Below are positions 12,301 to 23,122 of a stretch of DNA of 64,000 bases, piece after piece (the first letter of the stretch is position 1; the number at the start of each line of letters is the position of its first letter). Where the stretch lies: positions 682,001 through 746,000 of the forward strand of contig MQVO02000010.1 in the NCBI GenBank assembly GCA_001986395.2. The letters run 5' to 3'. The DNA is from Irpex lacteus (Eukaryota > Basidiomycota > Agaricomycetes > Polyporales > Irpicaceae). A program made the position numbers and the translations under genes. The notes below the pieces were generated by a model, which ran no database searches, had not been told where the DNA came from, and worked only from the letters and a program-made list of their open reading frames with translations.

Positions 12301-13671
12301 GCCGCTCCTTCAACCTCTTCCACAACGACGTTGGAACCCAGTCCGTCGCTTCCTTTGCCCTCAGCACCACCCACGCCCTCCTCCACGACACGGTCCTTCT
12401 TTAACCCGCTACGGCACGCGCCGTCACTACGGATCCGGCCGTCCTCGAGTAGCGGTGCTATTAACCGTAATAGCCAAAGTATATTCGGGAATGGCAGTGG
12501 GGAGGAACCGCCTGTCCCACCGTTGCCGATTTCCGTTAGTCCGAGTCTGAGTGGGAGTGGGAGTGGGGGTAAGAAGGGAGGGAGACCGGCGACGGCTGGT
12601 GCGTCCCCTTCGAGTTCATCGTTGGAGCCTATTGCGCCTCTTCCGAGTGCAAGTCCGAGTGTAGGTGTAGATGCTTTGAGGGAAGGTAAGCCTGAGAGGG
12701 AGAGGGAGAAGAGTGGGGCGTCGTCGTGGCTGAGAGGTATGGGTTTCCTTGGTGAGAAGGAGAAGGAGAAAGACAAGGGGAAGGAGAAGTCGTATGAGAG
12801 GAGTGTCTCGCTAGGGAGCAACGGGACCACAGACTCGACGAACGCGAACGGGAAGCGGGTGAGCAGACGAGCGTCCGACTTCGTGCTTCACCACCCGCAT
12901 CCACACCCGCAACACCAACCACCTACAACGTCGCCTGATCACTCGGTGTTGAGACCTGTACCGGAGAACAAACGGTCTTCGGGAGGCGAGGTGCTCCTTG
13001 ATGAACCTGCACAGGCGAAGCGGGCGGCGGGATCTGGGCTGCACAGACCGAGAACGGCGGGTGGGGCGTTAGAGAGCGAGAAGATTCGAGAGGCCACTGA
13101 TACATCTCCACCGTTGCCGTTACCGCCGTTGGCTTTGGCGAAGTCGGAAGGTGGGAATGTCGAGCACCATCCGTCGATGAACGGCGTCGCGAACCTGTTT
13201 CATCAGGTGGAGAGTCATTTGCACCACCACCAACATCCTCATGGGCATGCTCGGTCTGAGTCGACTTCAGCGATGTCTCCCCCTCCTTCTTCATCGAATG
13301 GGCTATCGTCGAGTACCGCTACGCCAACTCTACGGGAGTTCGCTACCTCGCCATCGCGTCGTCAATCTCAACGTCCCAAAACTGCTCACGCCGCCTCGCC
13401 ACCGTCCTTCACCGCAACGAACGGGACGACAAGCACATTGAACACACTCGGGAGCTCAGAGACGAATTCGTCCTCATCTTCGAGTCCCGCCGGGAATGGT
13501 AATGGGAGTGGATCTGCGGGCGGAAAGATGAAGCGGGCGTCGAGGAAGTTGAGTTTTACTACGGCGATGCTTGGGTTTACGAGGCGAGATAAGGAGAAGG
13601 AAGGGAAGTATAGACCGTTGTCGCCGGCGCATTCGCAGACTTCTAGTCAAGGTGCTGGGAAGACAGGGTGA
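9302..13671 (+). CDS. UBP9: Ubiquitin carboxyl-terminal hydrolase, USP12/46 (Ubp9/CreB) type
   Basis: Six exons: 9302-9439, 9496-9509 (a 14-nt microexon), 9718-10307, 10393-10783, 10869-11066, 11757-13671; 1081 residues. The Cys box [17 protein letters not shown] is assembled over the microexon (catalytic Cys about residue 51). A zinc ribbon is formed by CLTCE and [20 protein letters not shown] follows, and the His box [15 protein letters not shown] (catalytic His about residue 450) is followed by WYLFDDEKI and AYVLYYQ. Two Pro/Ser-rich inserts interrupt the catalytic fold after the Cys box and before the zinc ribbon. About 590 residues beyond the domain are low-complexity Ser/Pro/Gly, with KR-rich stretches. 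USP12/46 enzymes remove ubiquitin and need WDR48 (and WDR20) for activity; the WDR48-like gene is divergently adjacent. The last intron is unusually long (690 nt). CreB and Ubp9 are the nearest named fungal relatives by motif; assignment to the family is firm, to the exact ortholog less so. Confidence 0.92.
11067..11756 (+). repeat. Expanded pyrimidine-rich intron with degenerate tandem repeats
   Basis: This intron of the USP gene is about ten times the usual length here. It is C/T-rich, and phrases recur: an ACACCCAC(T/C)CATTC phrase near 11270, 11513 and, shortened, 11693; and CTTCGTATCTCAC near 11403, 11471 and 11643. The donor GTGCGT and acceptor CTACAG remain, and the frame resumes exactly at GSGPHHGHY. 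It looks like intron growth by local duplication. Confidence 0.75.
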
Positions 13672-16620
13672 TTTAGAGGCTGACGGTATTGGAAAGGCGC
13701 GATACTAGGGGGAGGACGTTTGGTATTCTGGTGCCCCTTTCTAGGAGAGAAGGAGAAGGAGGGAGGAAGATAGGTTAACTAGTGTATACTCTATCTAGGC
13801 GTGTGTATAACTTCTACTATGTCTTTGTTGTATGGTTTTTCTTTCTTGGTTTTCTTGGTTGTGTTTATATTGTCGAATTCGACGTAATGAGTACTGCTCA
13901 GTTCATGCTCTTTTTTGTACCGTCGAGTGCCTGTAGTCGATTGATTACACAAACCTCGAATGTACAGGGACCTTGCGGTTGACGTGCCAGTGCATGTACG
14001 CTTTCGACTGGCCAAGTTCGATAAGTTCCGGCTCGGTTCGATCATTCTACAGTTCGATTTCCAGAATGATCGAACCAATCCAGCCACCGATGTTACCGGA
14101 CTCAATCTAGCGCCGCACTTCGAACCACTCTCTCTCATGTCAGCCACAAACACCGACGATCCAAGTTCGTGTACCGGGATGACTTAGGGTGGCGTAGACT
14201 GGATAAGTTGCATTTACTGACCATCATCGAAGTCAATTGTGGCGTATCCGAGCCGTGACGCTTTGCCACTTCGCCACAATTCATTCAACAGCAGCGGCGG
14301 CACTGTTCAAGTTGCAGCCCTCCGAACACAACGGCCTGAATCGCATGAAAAAGACACAGCTTCAAAGGATACGGGTACACCGGGAAGTATATCGCCATCG
14401 GTACGCCGATGCAGAGCCAGGGCGTTCAAAATTTATCTTCAGCTGACAATATCGGTTGACGATCAGTCAGGCGCAGGTGTGCGTTCATCCGACCCTCATA
14501 CTGTAAGTAGGTTTCCCCTTGTTCTTTCACTGGCGCTGTGCTGACGAAGAGTTTTCGTACAGTGAAGAGGGCTATGATCTAGAATATTACTAGCTGGGTG
14601 CAGTTACTCCTTGATCAGATACTGTCGTGCAGAATTCAGGACAGGCAAAGTCAGCCGAAGATTAAGTGCTTTCGTCCCTGAACGCGAGTCGTATTAGCAC
14701 CAGGGGATCACTGTGATCTCCTCCTGCTCCTCGGGCCTAGCGGGGACCTGGCAAACATGTTATCGGCACGGCACGGTCGTTACCGACAGAGTTCACAACG
14801 TGCATATGCCGAAACCATAGGTGAGCGCTATGTGGGAGGCTGTTGGCAGTCTAAAGCCTCTGGATAATTGGAAAAGTTGCAATCTAATCACCAATTAGCA
14901 GACTCTTAGTAGATTTACACGTCTTAGTAGCTGCTCGGACGTGCATGGTTCCTGTCGTATCGACGACATCAGTCGTCCACCGGCTTCTTGAACGCGTTAG
15001 GTGAGCTTCATCGATATCGTAAAGCTGTCATCGTTGCGCCAGGTTACGCCGTCGACTCTAGAATCCCGGAGATCTCTCAACTGTCTATCCTTCGCAAAGT
15101 TCTAGAGTTCAGATATGTTACCGGTGTCGTCAACGGCTTTCGAAGCTTCAAGGACAGCTCGCCCGTTTCTCCGGAGGTAAGACTATACGTCATCTGTTTC
15201 TCAGGCGAACGTACTTGACCAAAAGTGCACCAAGATTGCCCAACGCGGGGATCCCTGTTGATATCCGGTGAGTTCACGGCACGTTTTGATGGGAAATCGA
15301 TCTTACCGTCAGCCAAGCCCCTGGTGACTAGCACAGACGATTACACTTCTGTTGTCGCTATCACATAATGCACAGTCATCGCGACGTGAAAGGTGAGCGC
15401 GTCACTGATTCAAATGTCTTAGACTGCTCGAGAATATGCAATCGACGTCAGGTCTGCACAACGTGATCACGTCCACACACCGCTAGTACGTGCGTTCATG
15501 ATATTTTAGTGAGTTAGTTTTCTATATCTCTGGGTTGAAGTTGCCCTTCTCAGTGATAGCGACGCTGCGTGTTATGCGAATGGTGTTTCCATGCGCCTCG
15601 ATTTCACGGATATCAAGTGCGTAGGCCGATAGCACTAGTACTAACTTCTCATGGAATAGATCTTACGCAAAGCAGTGCAGCGCGAAGAGCGCAATATATT
15701 CCCGAGGCGGTCTGGCTACAATCCACCATACGCGATAGCGTTATTCTGTGCGTGCTTAACGGTGCCCGAGATTTGTAAGTGAAATGAGTACGATGCTGTC
15801 GGTATCATCGGGTGCAAAAGCGACTGTGCACCTCTGTGCTCTAGGATCCGTCTTTGATCATCGATAAGCGGACCCTCTCAAGACCACAATGCAAGCTACA
15901 TATCCAGTAGATCGCTACATCGTGACACCCTCTCATGCAGATGCTTCCGCGCTGGGACCTGAGCCAGGTGCTTGGCTTGCGTGAACGACGTAAACCAATA
16001 AAGGAAGAGCGGAGATCCAGTGCTTCCAGTCAGATCCGATCGCGCTGGATGTCCCGGCATACTCCTTGTCTTCTCACCGCCATCTACAATTCCTCATCAC
16101 AGCAAGTTCGTTCTTGATGGCCATATTGCATCCAGGTGATTGGTTCTGAAACCACTACGCCACATGTGGCAACATAGGGTGTGAAGCGGCGGTTCTCAGC
16201 GTGAATGCTCAATTCAGCCATCATCAAGTTAGGCTCCTACCACCGGATTCCGGAAGACGATGGTGCACGATGAGGAGACCGTAAAGCCGGGCCTTCGCGC
16301 GGCGAAAGTTTGCATCACCTCGAGGTGTGCCTCATTTCGGCCCAAATTTCTCGTCCTACATACACGTTTTCGTTAGTACGATGGGTGAGAACCAATTTGC
16401 CCGTGTCCTTACGTATGATCTATTAATTGACACCCCGAACCTTCGTAGTATAAAGCTTCGGCTTCGAGTGGTCGGGATATGTCTGTGCGCCCTTGCACTG
16501 GCCTTCGTACCTCCTTCATTCACATATCACATTCACATCGCTATGGGTGTCCAGTCTGACAAGTCAGTGTGGCGCTTCTTGGTTACCGCCATCTTCAGCA
16601 TCTTCGCCCTCAAGACGAAG
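13672..16620. other. Long intergenic stretch without recognised gene
   Basis: 2.9 kb of unassigned sequence between the USP gene (+) and the cyclopropane-synthase-like gene (+). ORFs are short and give no domain match. Isolated donor-like GTAAGT and acceptor-like sites near 14507 and 15177 could belong to a decayed or noncoding transcript, but no frame can be followed across them. One strong inverted repeat lies at 14035-14076. Confidence 0.5.
14035..14076. repeat. Perfect 14-bp inverted repeat (hairpin)
   Basis: The arm GGTTCGATCATTCT at 14035-14048 is matched exactly by its reverse complement AGAATGATCGAACC at 14063-14076, with a 14-nt spacer. It could be a cruciform, an RNA hairpin or a regulatory palindrome. 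No poly-T tract or adjacent gene end suggests a specific role. Confidence 0.8.
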
Positions 16621-18729
16621 ATGTGGGACTACTTTATTATTTATGGTGAGCACATCGAAGTATTACTGTGGCCACACTTCGCTGCTAACCACGATTATAC
16701 CTCCAGCACGATGGTGCTTGCTTCAATCACTGGAGTACGGCCTCAAACGTGGCAGCCTCACGATCTACGAGGGCGATCGGGTATATCACTTTGGTGACAA
16801 AGATGGACTCAAGAACCGAACGGGACCTGCAGCCGTCATCAAAGTCCAGAACCCGAATTTCTGGTCTCGCATCTATACCGGACACGATCTCGGCCGTATG
16901 TACAATTTCATCACATACAAACCCTCGATGCTGACCGCATACTTTTTTATTCCAGTCGCAGAGGCGTACATGCACGGGGACTTCTTGGCCACGCCTAACG
17001 AGGCGAAGGAAGTTCTAGATGTATGGCAATTTGTTCTCGGTAAATATGACGACGATTCTGACGAATGGACTGCAGCTCTGGATCGCGAACCGTAAGAGCC
17101 TCGATTCGATATGGAGCGTAAGCAGCTGGACACTGCACAAGCTCTCCGCCTTCTACACCTTCCTCTTCGGCCAATCCATATCCAACGCCCGTTTAAACGT
17201 CGTACGTCCCACTCTCCACCCACCTTCTTTTCCCTCTTCTCACCTCTCTCCGCACCGTAGATCACAGGCTACGACGTCGACAACCAATTCTTCTACAAAC
17301 TCCTCGGCTCAACCGTCCAATACTCCTCCGCCCTCTGGCCCTCACACATCGGCGGCGGCGTGCGTGGGGACTTCGAAGGCTCATGGGGACCCGACGATCT
17401 GGACAAGGCGCAAATCTACAAATTGCAGACTGTGCTGAAGAAGGTGCGCGCCAGACCCGGGGACAGGATCCTGGAGTTTGGGACCGGGTGGGGAGGTATG
17501 GCGATCGAGGTAAGGTTTATTCTTTTATCGTTCGCTCTTTACGTGTTTGGGAGAGCCGTGGGGTTGGACGGCGGATTGAATGCGTGGGGGATTTTCGAGA
17601 ATTGAGACACACCTTCGGTGGCTGTTTACTCCGGGTCGCGACCACGTTGCCTCCACGTTCTCATTCTCCTATGGGATTCACTATATACGAATTAGGACAC
17701 AGCGCTGACACCCCATTCTTCTCTCTCTCCTTACACAATAGGCTGCCAAATTGGGATGTACAGTCGACACCTTGACGCTCTCTCGCGAACAGAAAGCCGG
17801 CGCCGACGAGCGTATCCGCAAGCTGGGCCTACAAGACAAGATCACCGTGCATCTGCTCGACTACCGCAACCTGCCCAAGAGCTTCGAGCATCAGTTTGAT
17901 GCGTTTATTAGTATGGAGATGATTGAGGTGTGTAGTGGTGGTTATTGTGGTGTACGATTTTGTGAGATGGAGCTGACATTGGGTTTTTTGGTAGCACGCG
18001 GGTGCGAAGTGGCTGCCTACGTACTTTAAGATCGTAGACTGGGCTTTGAAAGCCGACAGAGCCGCGGCCTTTATCACAGCCACATGCACCCCCGACTGGC
18101 GTTTCACCCTCTACCAGTAAGTCCTGTCTCTCCCTTCTCCCTCGTCTCTTCCTCTTCCAGTTTCTGACATAATTGTGTCTCAGAACTGAGGATTACGCGA
18201 GAAAGTACCACTGGCCGAACACCTTCTGCCCCTCTCCGACCTACCTCGCCACCGTCGCTGCAAAGTCTTGGCCGGGTAAGATGGCCCTCGAGAGCATCGA
18301 AGACTGCTCCGAACACTATCCTCGTACTCTCCGTGAATGGTCTCGGTACGTCTCTTCCTTCTCCCTCCCTTCCCCTCATGTCTCCCCAACTCCCTCTCCT
18401 ACATATATCTATCAAACCCCCACTGACCTCACCCTCACACCCTTAGCCGCCTCCAAGCAAACTGGGGCCCCGAGATGACCGCAAGCCTCATCGACCGCCA
18501 CCCAGACCTCTCAGACCCCGAGTCCCTCGCGATCTTCAAACGCAAGTGGGAGTATCTGTTCTTCTATGCGGAGGTCGGGTACGCGAGGGCGTATACGCAT
18601 TATACGCATTTTACGTTTGCGAGGCCTGTACGTCTCTTCTATCTCTCTCGCTGATGAGAGGTGAGAGGTGGGAGATGAGGATGCTGATCTTTGGATGTGT
18701 AGACGAACCCTGCTGTGCTGTGTGATTAA
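16621..18729 (+). CDS. Cyclopropane-fatty-acyl-phospholipid synthase-like SAM methyltransferase
   Basis: Ten exons: 16621-16645, 16707-16895, 16956-17020, 17076-17201, 17261-17509, 17742-17927, 17995-18116, 18184-18345, 18447-18627, 18703-18729; 443 residues. The N-terminal CFAS domain reads LKRGSLTIYEGDRVYHFGD..FWSRIYTGHDLGLAEAYMHGD. Then come ITGYDVDNQFFYKLLG, the SAM motif ILEFGTGWGGMAIEAA, TLTLSREQ, FDAFISMEMIEHAG, ITATCTPDWRFTLYQ, EHYPRTLREW and a final FFYAEVGYARAYTH..FTFARP. Known chemistry: methylene transfer from S-adenosylmethionine to unsaturated acyl chains of membrane phospholipid. The start is uncertain: ATG 16621 gives MWDYFIIYARWCLLQ, but the same frame is open upstream with Met codons at 16544 and 16381 and a hydrophobic VVGICLCALALAFV stretch that might add a membrane anchor. 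The related sphingolipid C9-methyltransferases usually carry N-terminal transmembrane segments; the body here resembles the CFAS branch more. Confidence 0.88.
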
Positions 18730-19580
18730 TTGGCTGGATCGTTGGACGACAACATACCTAATGGGGCCGTGTAATGAGTGAAGATGTATTGAACGACGAA
18801 CATGATGACCCGGATTCTCTTGCTTTCCTCTCTCGCTCTCCTCCTCCTTCTCTGTTTTCTCGCTTTCCTTCTCCGTCTCTTTTCTCTGCTGACCCTGACT
18901 GTGTACTGTGTACTACGTGTCTTTCCTGTAATTCTCTAATTCTCTGAGAGAGTTGTGTATGTACTTTTACCTGTACTTCCGGCCTTCCGGCTTGTATTTC
19001 CTCCCACTTACGTTGTACGCGTGGACGACAATAATGCCAGTTTATGTTCCTTGACTTCTCTACGGCGCTCGACAGTCTTCCTAGTGATGACAATGTAAGC
19101 ACTTACTAGTTACTGCCGAGCTTGCTGAGGCTGTTGAAGTCCGAGTCAACGCGATGATTGCCACCAAAGGCTCCGATTCGTATAGCGGACTGCTCGGCAA
19201 GCACTGGCCATGACACTCACTAGTAGTAGCACACAGTGGACCGTTCATGGTCCCTATTTGCGCTCGCTTGATCGCCCATGTACCAGATCGCATTCACAAA
19301 ACAGACAAAAGACGTCGATCATGAACATTGTTCGTGTCCACGACTCGGACTCGAGAGATTGGCACCACGACTCGGACTCGAGAGATTGGCTCGAGAGACA
19401 GCCGATGTTCGAACAATAGCAGAGTGATCGAGGCGAAGTTGCTTTTGGCGCTGAGATGAAGATCAATATTGGTCGGGCTGGCGCCCAGGAAGGGCACGAC
19501 TTTGTTTGTGACTGGCGCGAGCGTGATAGGCTTCGACCCAACGTCTACCATCGCACTGAACGGTTTGTAGCAGAAGTAAG
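18730..19580. other. Intergenic region with a 25-bp direct repeat
   Basis: Contains the 3' flank of the cyclopropane-synthase-like gene and the promoter of the first CHORD-like gene. A 25-bp segment centred on CGACTCGGACTCGAGAGATT occurs twice, at 19338-19362 and 19365-19389, separated by 2 bp. No gene is seen. Confidence 0.6.
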
Positions 19581-20173
19581 ATGAGCGACGTTATCGACCT
19601 CACCGGTTCACCCGCCCTAGAACATAAGACATCTCGTTCCTCCCCACCGACACCAAGAGACTCGACCTCAGGCCCAACGCTTCAAGACCAGCTCGTCGAT
19701 GCCGTCGCGAACCTACCCGCGGAGCGACTTCGCCAATACATTACACAGGCGATCGTAGAGAACCTTCTCATCGCAGAAGGGTTGGAGGATTTCCTGCTTT
19801 CGAGGCGTGGGGCGGAGGGTGTGAGGGTGCAGAGAGTTGCGAGGTGTGGGAAGTGTCGTGGGGAGTTTGATCCGGGGATGGAGAGGGAGGAGGGGGAGTG
19901 TCGGTATCATGATGGTATGTTGTGTATTGACCGATGATTCGAGTGTTGGTACTTATACGAAGCACGCTGATCATAGGTGACTTTGAACACGACATGGAGT
20001 CGGATACGTGGATTGATTGGGACGAGAGATGTCATGGGCCAATGGACTCGTCGGAGAACAGAAAGCAGTTCCCGGAGGGGTTTATGTGGAATTGTTGTGA
20101 GAAGAGGGGGAGAGCTAAGGGGTGTGTTCGGGATACGCATGAGGCGACGAGGAAACGGGTGCGAACTCGATGA
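19581..20173 (+). CDS. Small CHORD-like Cys/His protein, paralog 1
   Basis: Two exons, 19581-19914 and 19977-20173, give 176 residues. It starts MSDVIDLTGSPALE, then a helical stretch LVDAVANLPAERLRQYITQA. The Cys/His part follows: CGKCRGEFDP, GECRYHDG (intron inside the Gly codon), DWDERCHGPMDS, FPEGFMWNCCEKR, KGCVRDTHE, and a basic end RKRVRTR. The order C-x2-C, C-x2-H-x-G, W-x-CC, G-C, H resembles the zinc-binding CHORD pattern, although the Pro/Phe/His segment of true CHORD is replaced by an acidic Trp-containing one. The VIDLT(G/D)SP start resembles a SUMO-interaction-like acidic/hydrophobic patch (inference). First of four tandem paralogs in the same orientation; the function is unknown. 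Confidence 0.82.
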
Positions 20174-20463
20174 AGAACATGAGCTCGGAGCTCGAGCGAG
20201 GACAAACGTTTCAAAGGTAACACAATCCAGCAAAAGAAATTTACTAGGTACGTATGTCTCGTAAATAGGGCTATCCCCCTTATACTCGTGTATTCTAGCT
20301 GCAGTAAGTATAGAGAACGAAAGGCTCGATGCCAGTGTGACTAATTATTGTGACCGACGCGACCGTGACAAACGCGTCGATCATTACATTTAAAGTTTGA
20401 AGCCAAAGCTTCGAGCATACCACTAACCTGCCTCGTATTCCCCACCCAAACTCTCCAATTGCA

Positions 20464-21044
20464 ATGAGCAACGCCACCGCATCCAACTCAGCACCATCGA
20501 CCATCACGTTGACACCGACCCCATCACTGCAAGTGCAACTCGTCACTGCCATACGAAACCTACCTGCAGACCAGCTCCGCGAGAACCTCACACGCGCCAT
20601 CTGGAAGGACCGCGCAGTCGCCGAGGTGCTAGAGAAAGTGCTGCTGCCAGATGGTGTGAAGGTGAAGAAGATGGCGAAGTGTTGGAGGTGTTATGAGGAG
20701 TTTGATGTTGAGGGGGAGAGAGTTGTGGGCGAGTGTCATTGGCATAACGGTACGTACGCGTCCCTCCCTCTAAGTGATATCGAGTACGCGTGACTGCAAG
20801 CTTATTTGCTTTGTGTGCTGTGCTAGGCGAGCTCGAGGTGAACCCCGACGCGTACGTTTGGACCGACTGGGACGAGTACAACGATTATTACGGGCCGATG
20901 AACACGAAGCGGAACCGGCGGGAGTTCCCTGAGGGGTTCGCTTGGGATTGTTGTGGGGAAGATGCGAATTCGGAGGGGTGCGAGAAGGAGGTACACGAGG
21001 TTAAGCCCACTCCTGCCGGCCTCGGGGCGTCGCAGCTGTGGTAG
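20464..21044 (+). CDS. Small CHORD-like Cys/His protein, paralog 2
   Basis: Two exons, 20464-20749 and 20827-21044; 167 residues. The layout matches paralog 1: LVTAIRNLPADQLRENLTRA, then CWRCYEEFDV, GECHWHNG with the intron in the Gly codon, WTDWDEYNDYYGPMN, FPEGFAWDCCGED, EGCEKEVHE. The N-terminal VIDLT patch is absent and replaced by a Ser/Thr-rich start; the tail is not basic. The most diverged of the three intact copies. All predicted metal ligands are kept, which argues for function. No named family beyond the CHORD-like resemblance. Confidence 0.8.
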
Positions 21045-21342
21045 AGGGAAAGATCGCGATGTGTGTGAGGTTATCACTTGTGTCTCGTAAAATACGGTGG
21101 GCGTCTGCGAGACATCGAACTGTTATTTCTGTACGGTTGTGATTGTATTGAAAGCAAATGAACATATCCTTGCAGCTGTACATCGCGGGGACCTTCTTCT
21201 TCTTCTTTGTAACCGACGTGACAAATAACTAAGCGCGACACAGATCGCACTTGGGCATTCCATACTACACGCACCATGGCCAAACCCTTTGTACTGTGAT
21301 CCTCAAATTTCACGCTCGCGTCTCTAACAAAGAAGTAGGCAC

Positions 21343-22030
21343 GTGGCGTTAGCGTGGCCGTCTCCAGCCCTGTTACGTTCGATAGCTTGGAGTACACCAC
21401 CAACGACGACACCACCAATCTCACCGACCCGCCCATCAATATTACGGAGGCAGAACCAGCCCCACCCAATGCCACCTACGACCACCTCACATGCCCCTCC
21501 AATCGCGACTCGTCGCCACACACCCGCAGAACAGCTTCTACAGGCCATCCTTGGGGACCTTGCTGGCTCGAGAGGGTTATGGTTCCGAGTCCGAGGCCTC
21601 AAACAGTGGCAGAGACGACGAGTGCTACGGCCACAGCAACTCCAACTCAAAGGGGCGTGACAGCGACGTGCAGGAAATGTAAGGAGGAGTATGACCCTGA
21701 CGAGGAGAGAAGAGGGAGAGTGTACCTACCACCCCGGTACGTGGGCATCATTCCCATTTGGGTCAGTATGCAATGCATAACTTGAACTTGAGTGTAGGTG
21801 AACTCGAGTTGGATGAGAACGACGACTGGGATGAGTACGAAGGGGGGGAGAAGGAGTGTAATGCTGATGCGTGGGATTTGTTTGGAGTTGCTGTGAGGTG
21901 CGTGGGGGTTGGCCATGGGGAGGCGTTTGGGCGTGGGGAGGGTGCGTTGAAGAGGTGCATGAGCCTGAGACTGTGGAGATGTCGAGTAAGGAGGCAGGAG
22001 TTGCGTGAGGTTGTCGCGTGTGTCTCGTGA
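21343..22030 (+). pseudogene. Broken CHORD-like paralog 3
   Basis: Recognisable pieces lie in different frames. TPAEQLLQAILGDLAG corresponds to the helical segment of the neighbours. CRKCKEEYDPDEE is in another frame. One more frame change is needed to read the CTYHPG piece just before the donor at 21738. GELELDENDDWDEYE opens exon 2. FVWSCCEVRGG and GCVEEVHEPE appear only after a further shift. At least three frame breaks therefore separate it from the intact copies. It retains the intron and its position between paralogs 2 and 4, so it is a tandem duplicate that decayed in place. Confidence 0.75.
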
Positions 22031-22228
22031 AGTATGTAGCCATTTACATCCTACGTTGATCTACCACAGCGTATAAACGTATCCTTGTAAGACGAGCAGA
22101 AAGCGGACAGCGCTTCTTCCACGCGTAAACAGGAAAGCTTATTTACGATTGCTCTGGAGACCGCCAATCAATGTAGCATTCCCAGGCTTTGAACGTACTT
22201 ACCTACCAGCTACCGTCGAGCAGCCACC

Positions 22229-22838
22229 ATGAGCAGCGTTATCGACCTCACCGACTCCCCCGTCCTAAAGAACAACACGATAACACCACGTTCCTCCGGT
22301 CAGTCTTCGCCAACAGACCCAACACTGCAGAGATTGCTTCTCGACGCTGTGGCCAACATACCCGCAGACAGACTTCGCGAATACATCAAACAGGCCATCT
22401 TGGAGAACCGTGCTGCCGCTGAGGGGCTGGAGAAAGTCCTGCTTTCAAAACATAAGTCGACGGGTGTGAGGGTGCTCAGAGTCGCGAGGTGTGGGAAGTG
22501 TCGTGAGGAGTTCGACCCGTCGAGGGAGAGGGAGGAAGGGGAGTGTCGGTATCATGAAGGTATGTAGCCAAAGCCATCGTATGATCACGCGAGGTTGACT
22601 TGGGTTGGCGGCCTATTGTGTAGGTGCCCTCGAGATAGACGACGAGTCGTCCACGTGGGACGACTGGGACGAGAAGTGTCATGGCCCGATGAATTCTTCG
22701 GGAAATATGGAGGAGTATTCGGAGGGGTTCGTTTGGAGCTGCTGTGAGGGGGATGGAAGGGCTGAGGGGTGCGTTGAAGATACGCATGAACCTGAGACGT
22801 CTGAGTCGAGGAAGAGGAAGAGGGCGCGGCTTGTGTGA
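22229..22838 (+). CDS. Small CHORD-like Cys/His protein, paralog 4
   Basis: Two exons, 22229-22559 and 22624-22838; 181 residues. It starts MSSVIDLTDSPVLK, then LLDAVANIPADRLREYIKQA, CGKCREEFDP, GECRYHEG (intron in the Gly codon), WDDWDEKCHGPMN, YSEGFVWSCCEGD, EGCVEDTHEPE and a basic RKRKRARLV tail that could act as a nuclear signal. It is closest to paralog 1, with the same VIDLT opening and the same CHGPM phrase, so copies 1 and 4 probably share the more recent ancestor. Function unknown; zinc binding is inferred from ligand spacing. Confidence 0.83.
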
Positions 22839-23122
22839 GGTGGTTATTGTTGATCACTTGTTTTTGGAATGAGAAGACGAGGGTGATATGTTATGTGCGC
22901 GTATACGATGTATCATGAACAAAATGTCTGCTCTACAGACCTGACATGTACAGAGAAAGACATAAGTGAGACACGAGCGCCTCATCTCATCCCAAAAGAG
23001 AAGGAGACAGCTTCCCGATAGATCTGGATCGACTGCCTACTCGCGTCTAAACGATCTCAGACAAAATTCCGAAGTCCCACTCCAGTTCTTGAACTCTCAT
23101 TTCTAAGTTCTAACCACAGGCC

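Noticed and set aside
11928..12830. A 300-residue minus-strand ORF opposite the USP tail
   Set aside because: A shadow of the low-complexity Ser/Pro-coding exon; no start context, splice structure or domain.
13782..16117. Short ORFs with adjacent GTAAGT donors in the long intergenic region
   Set aside because: No frame could be extended across the supposed introns and none gives a recognisable protein.
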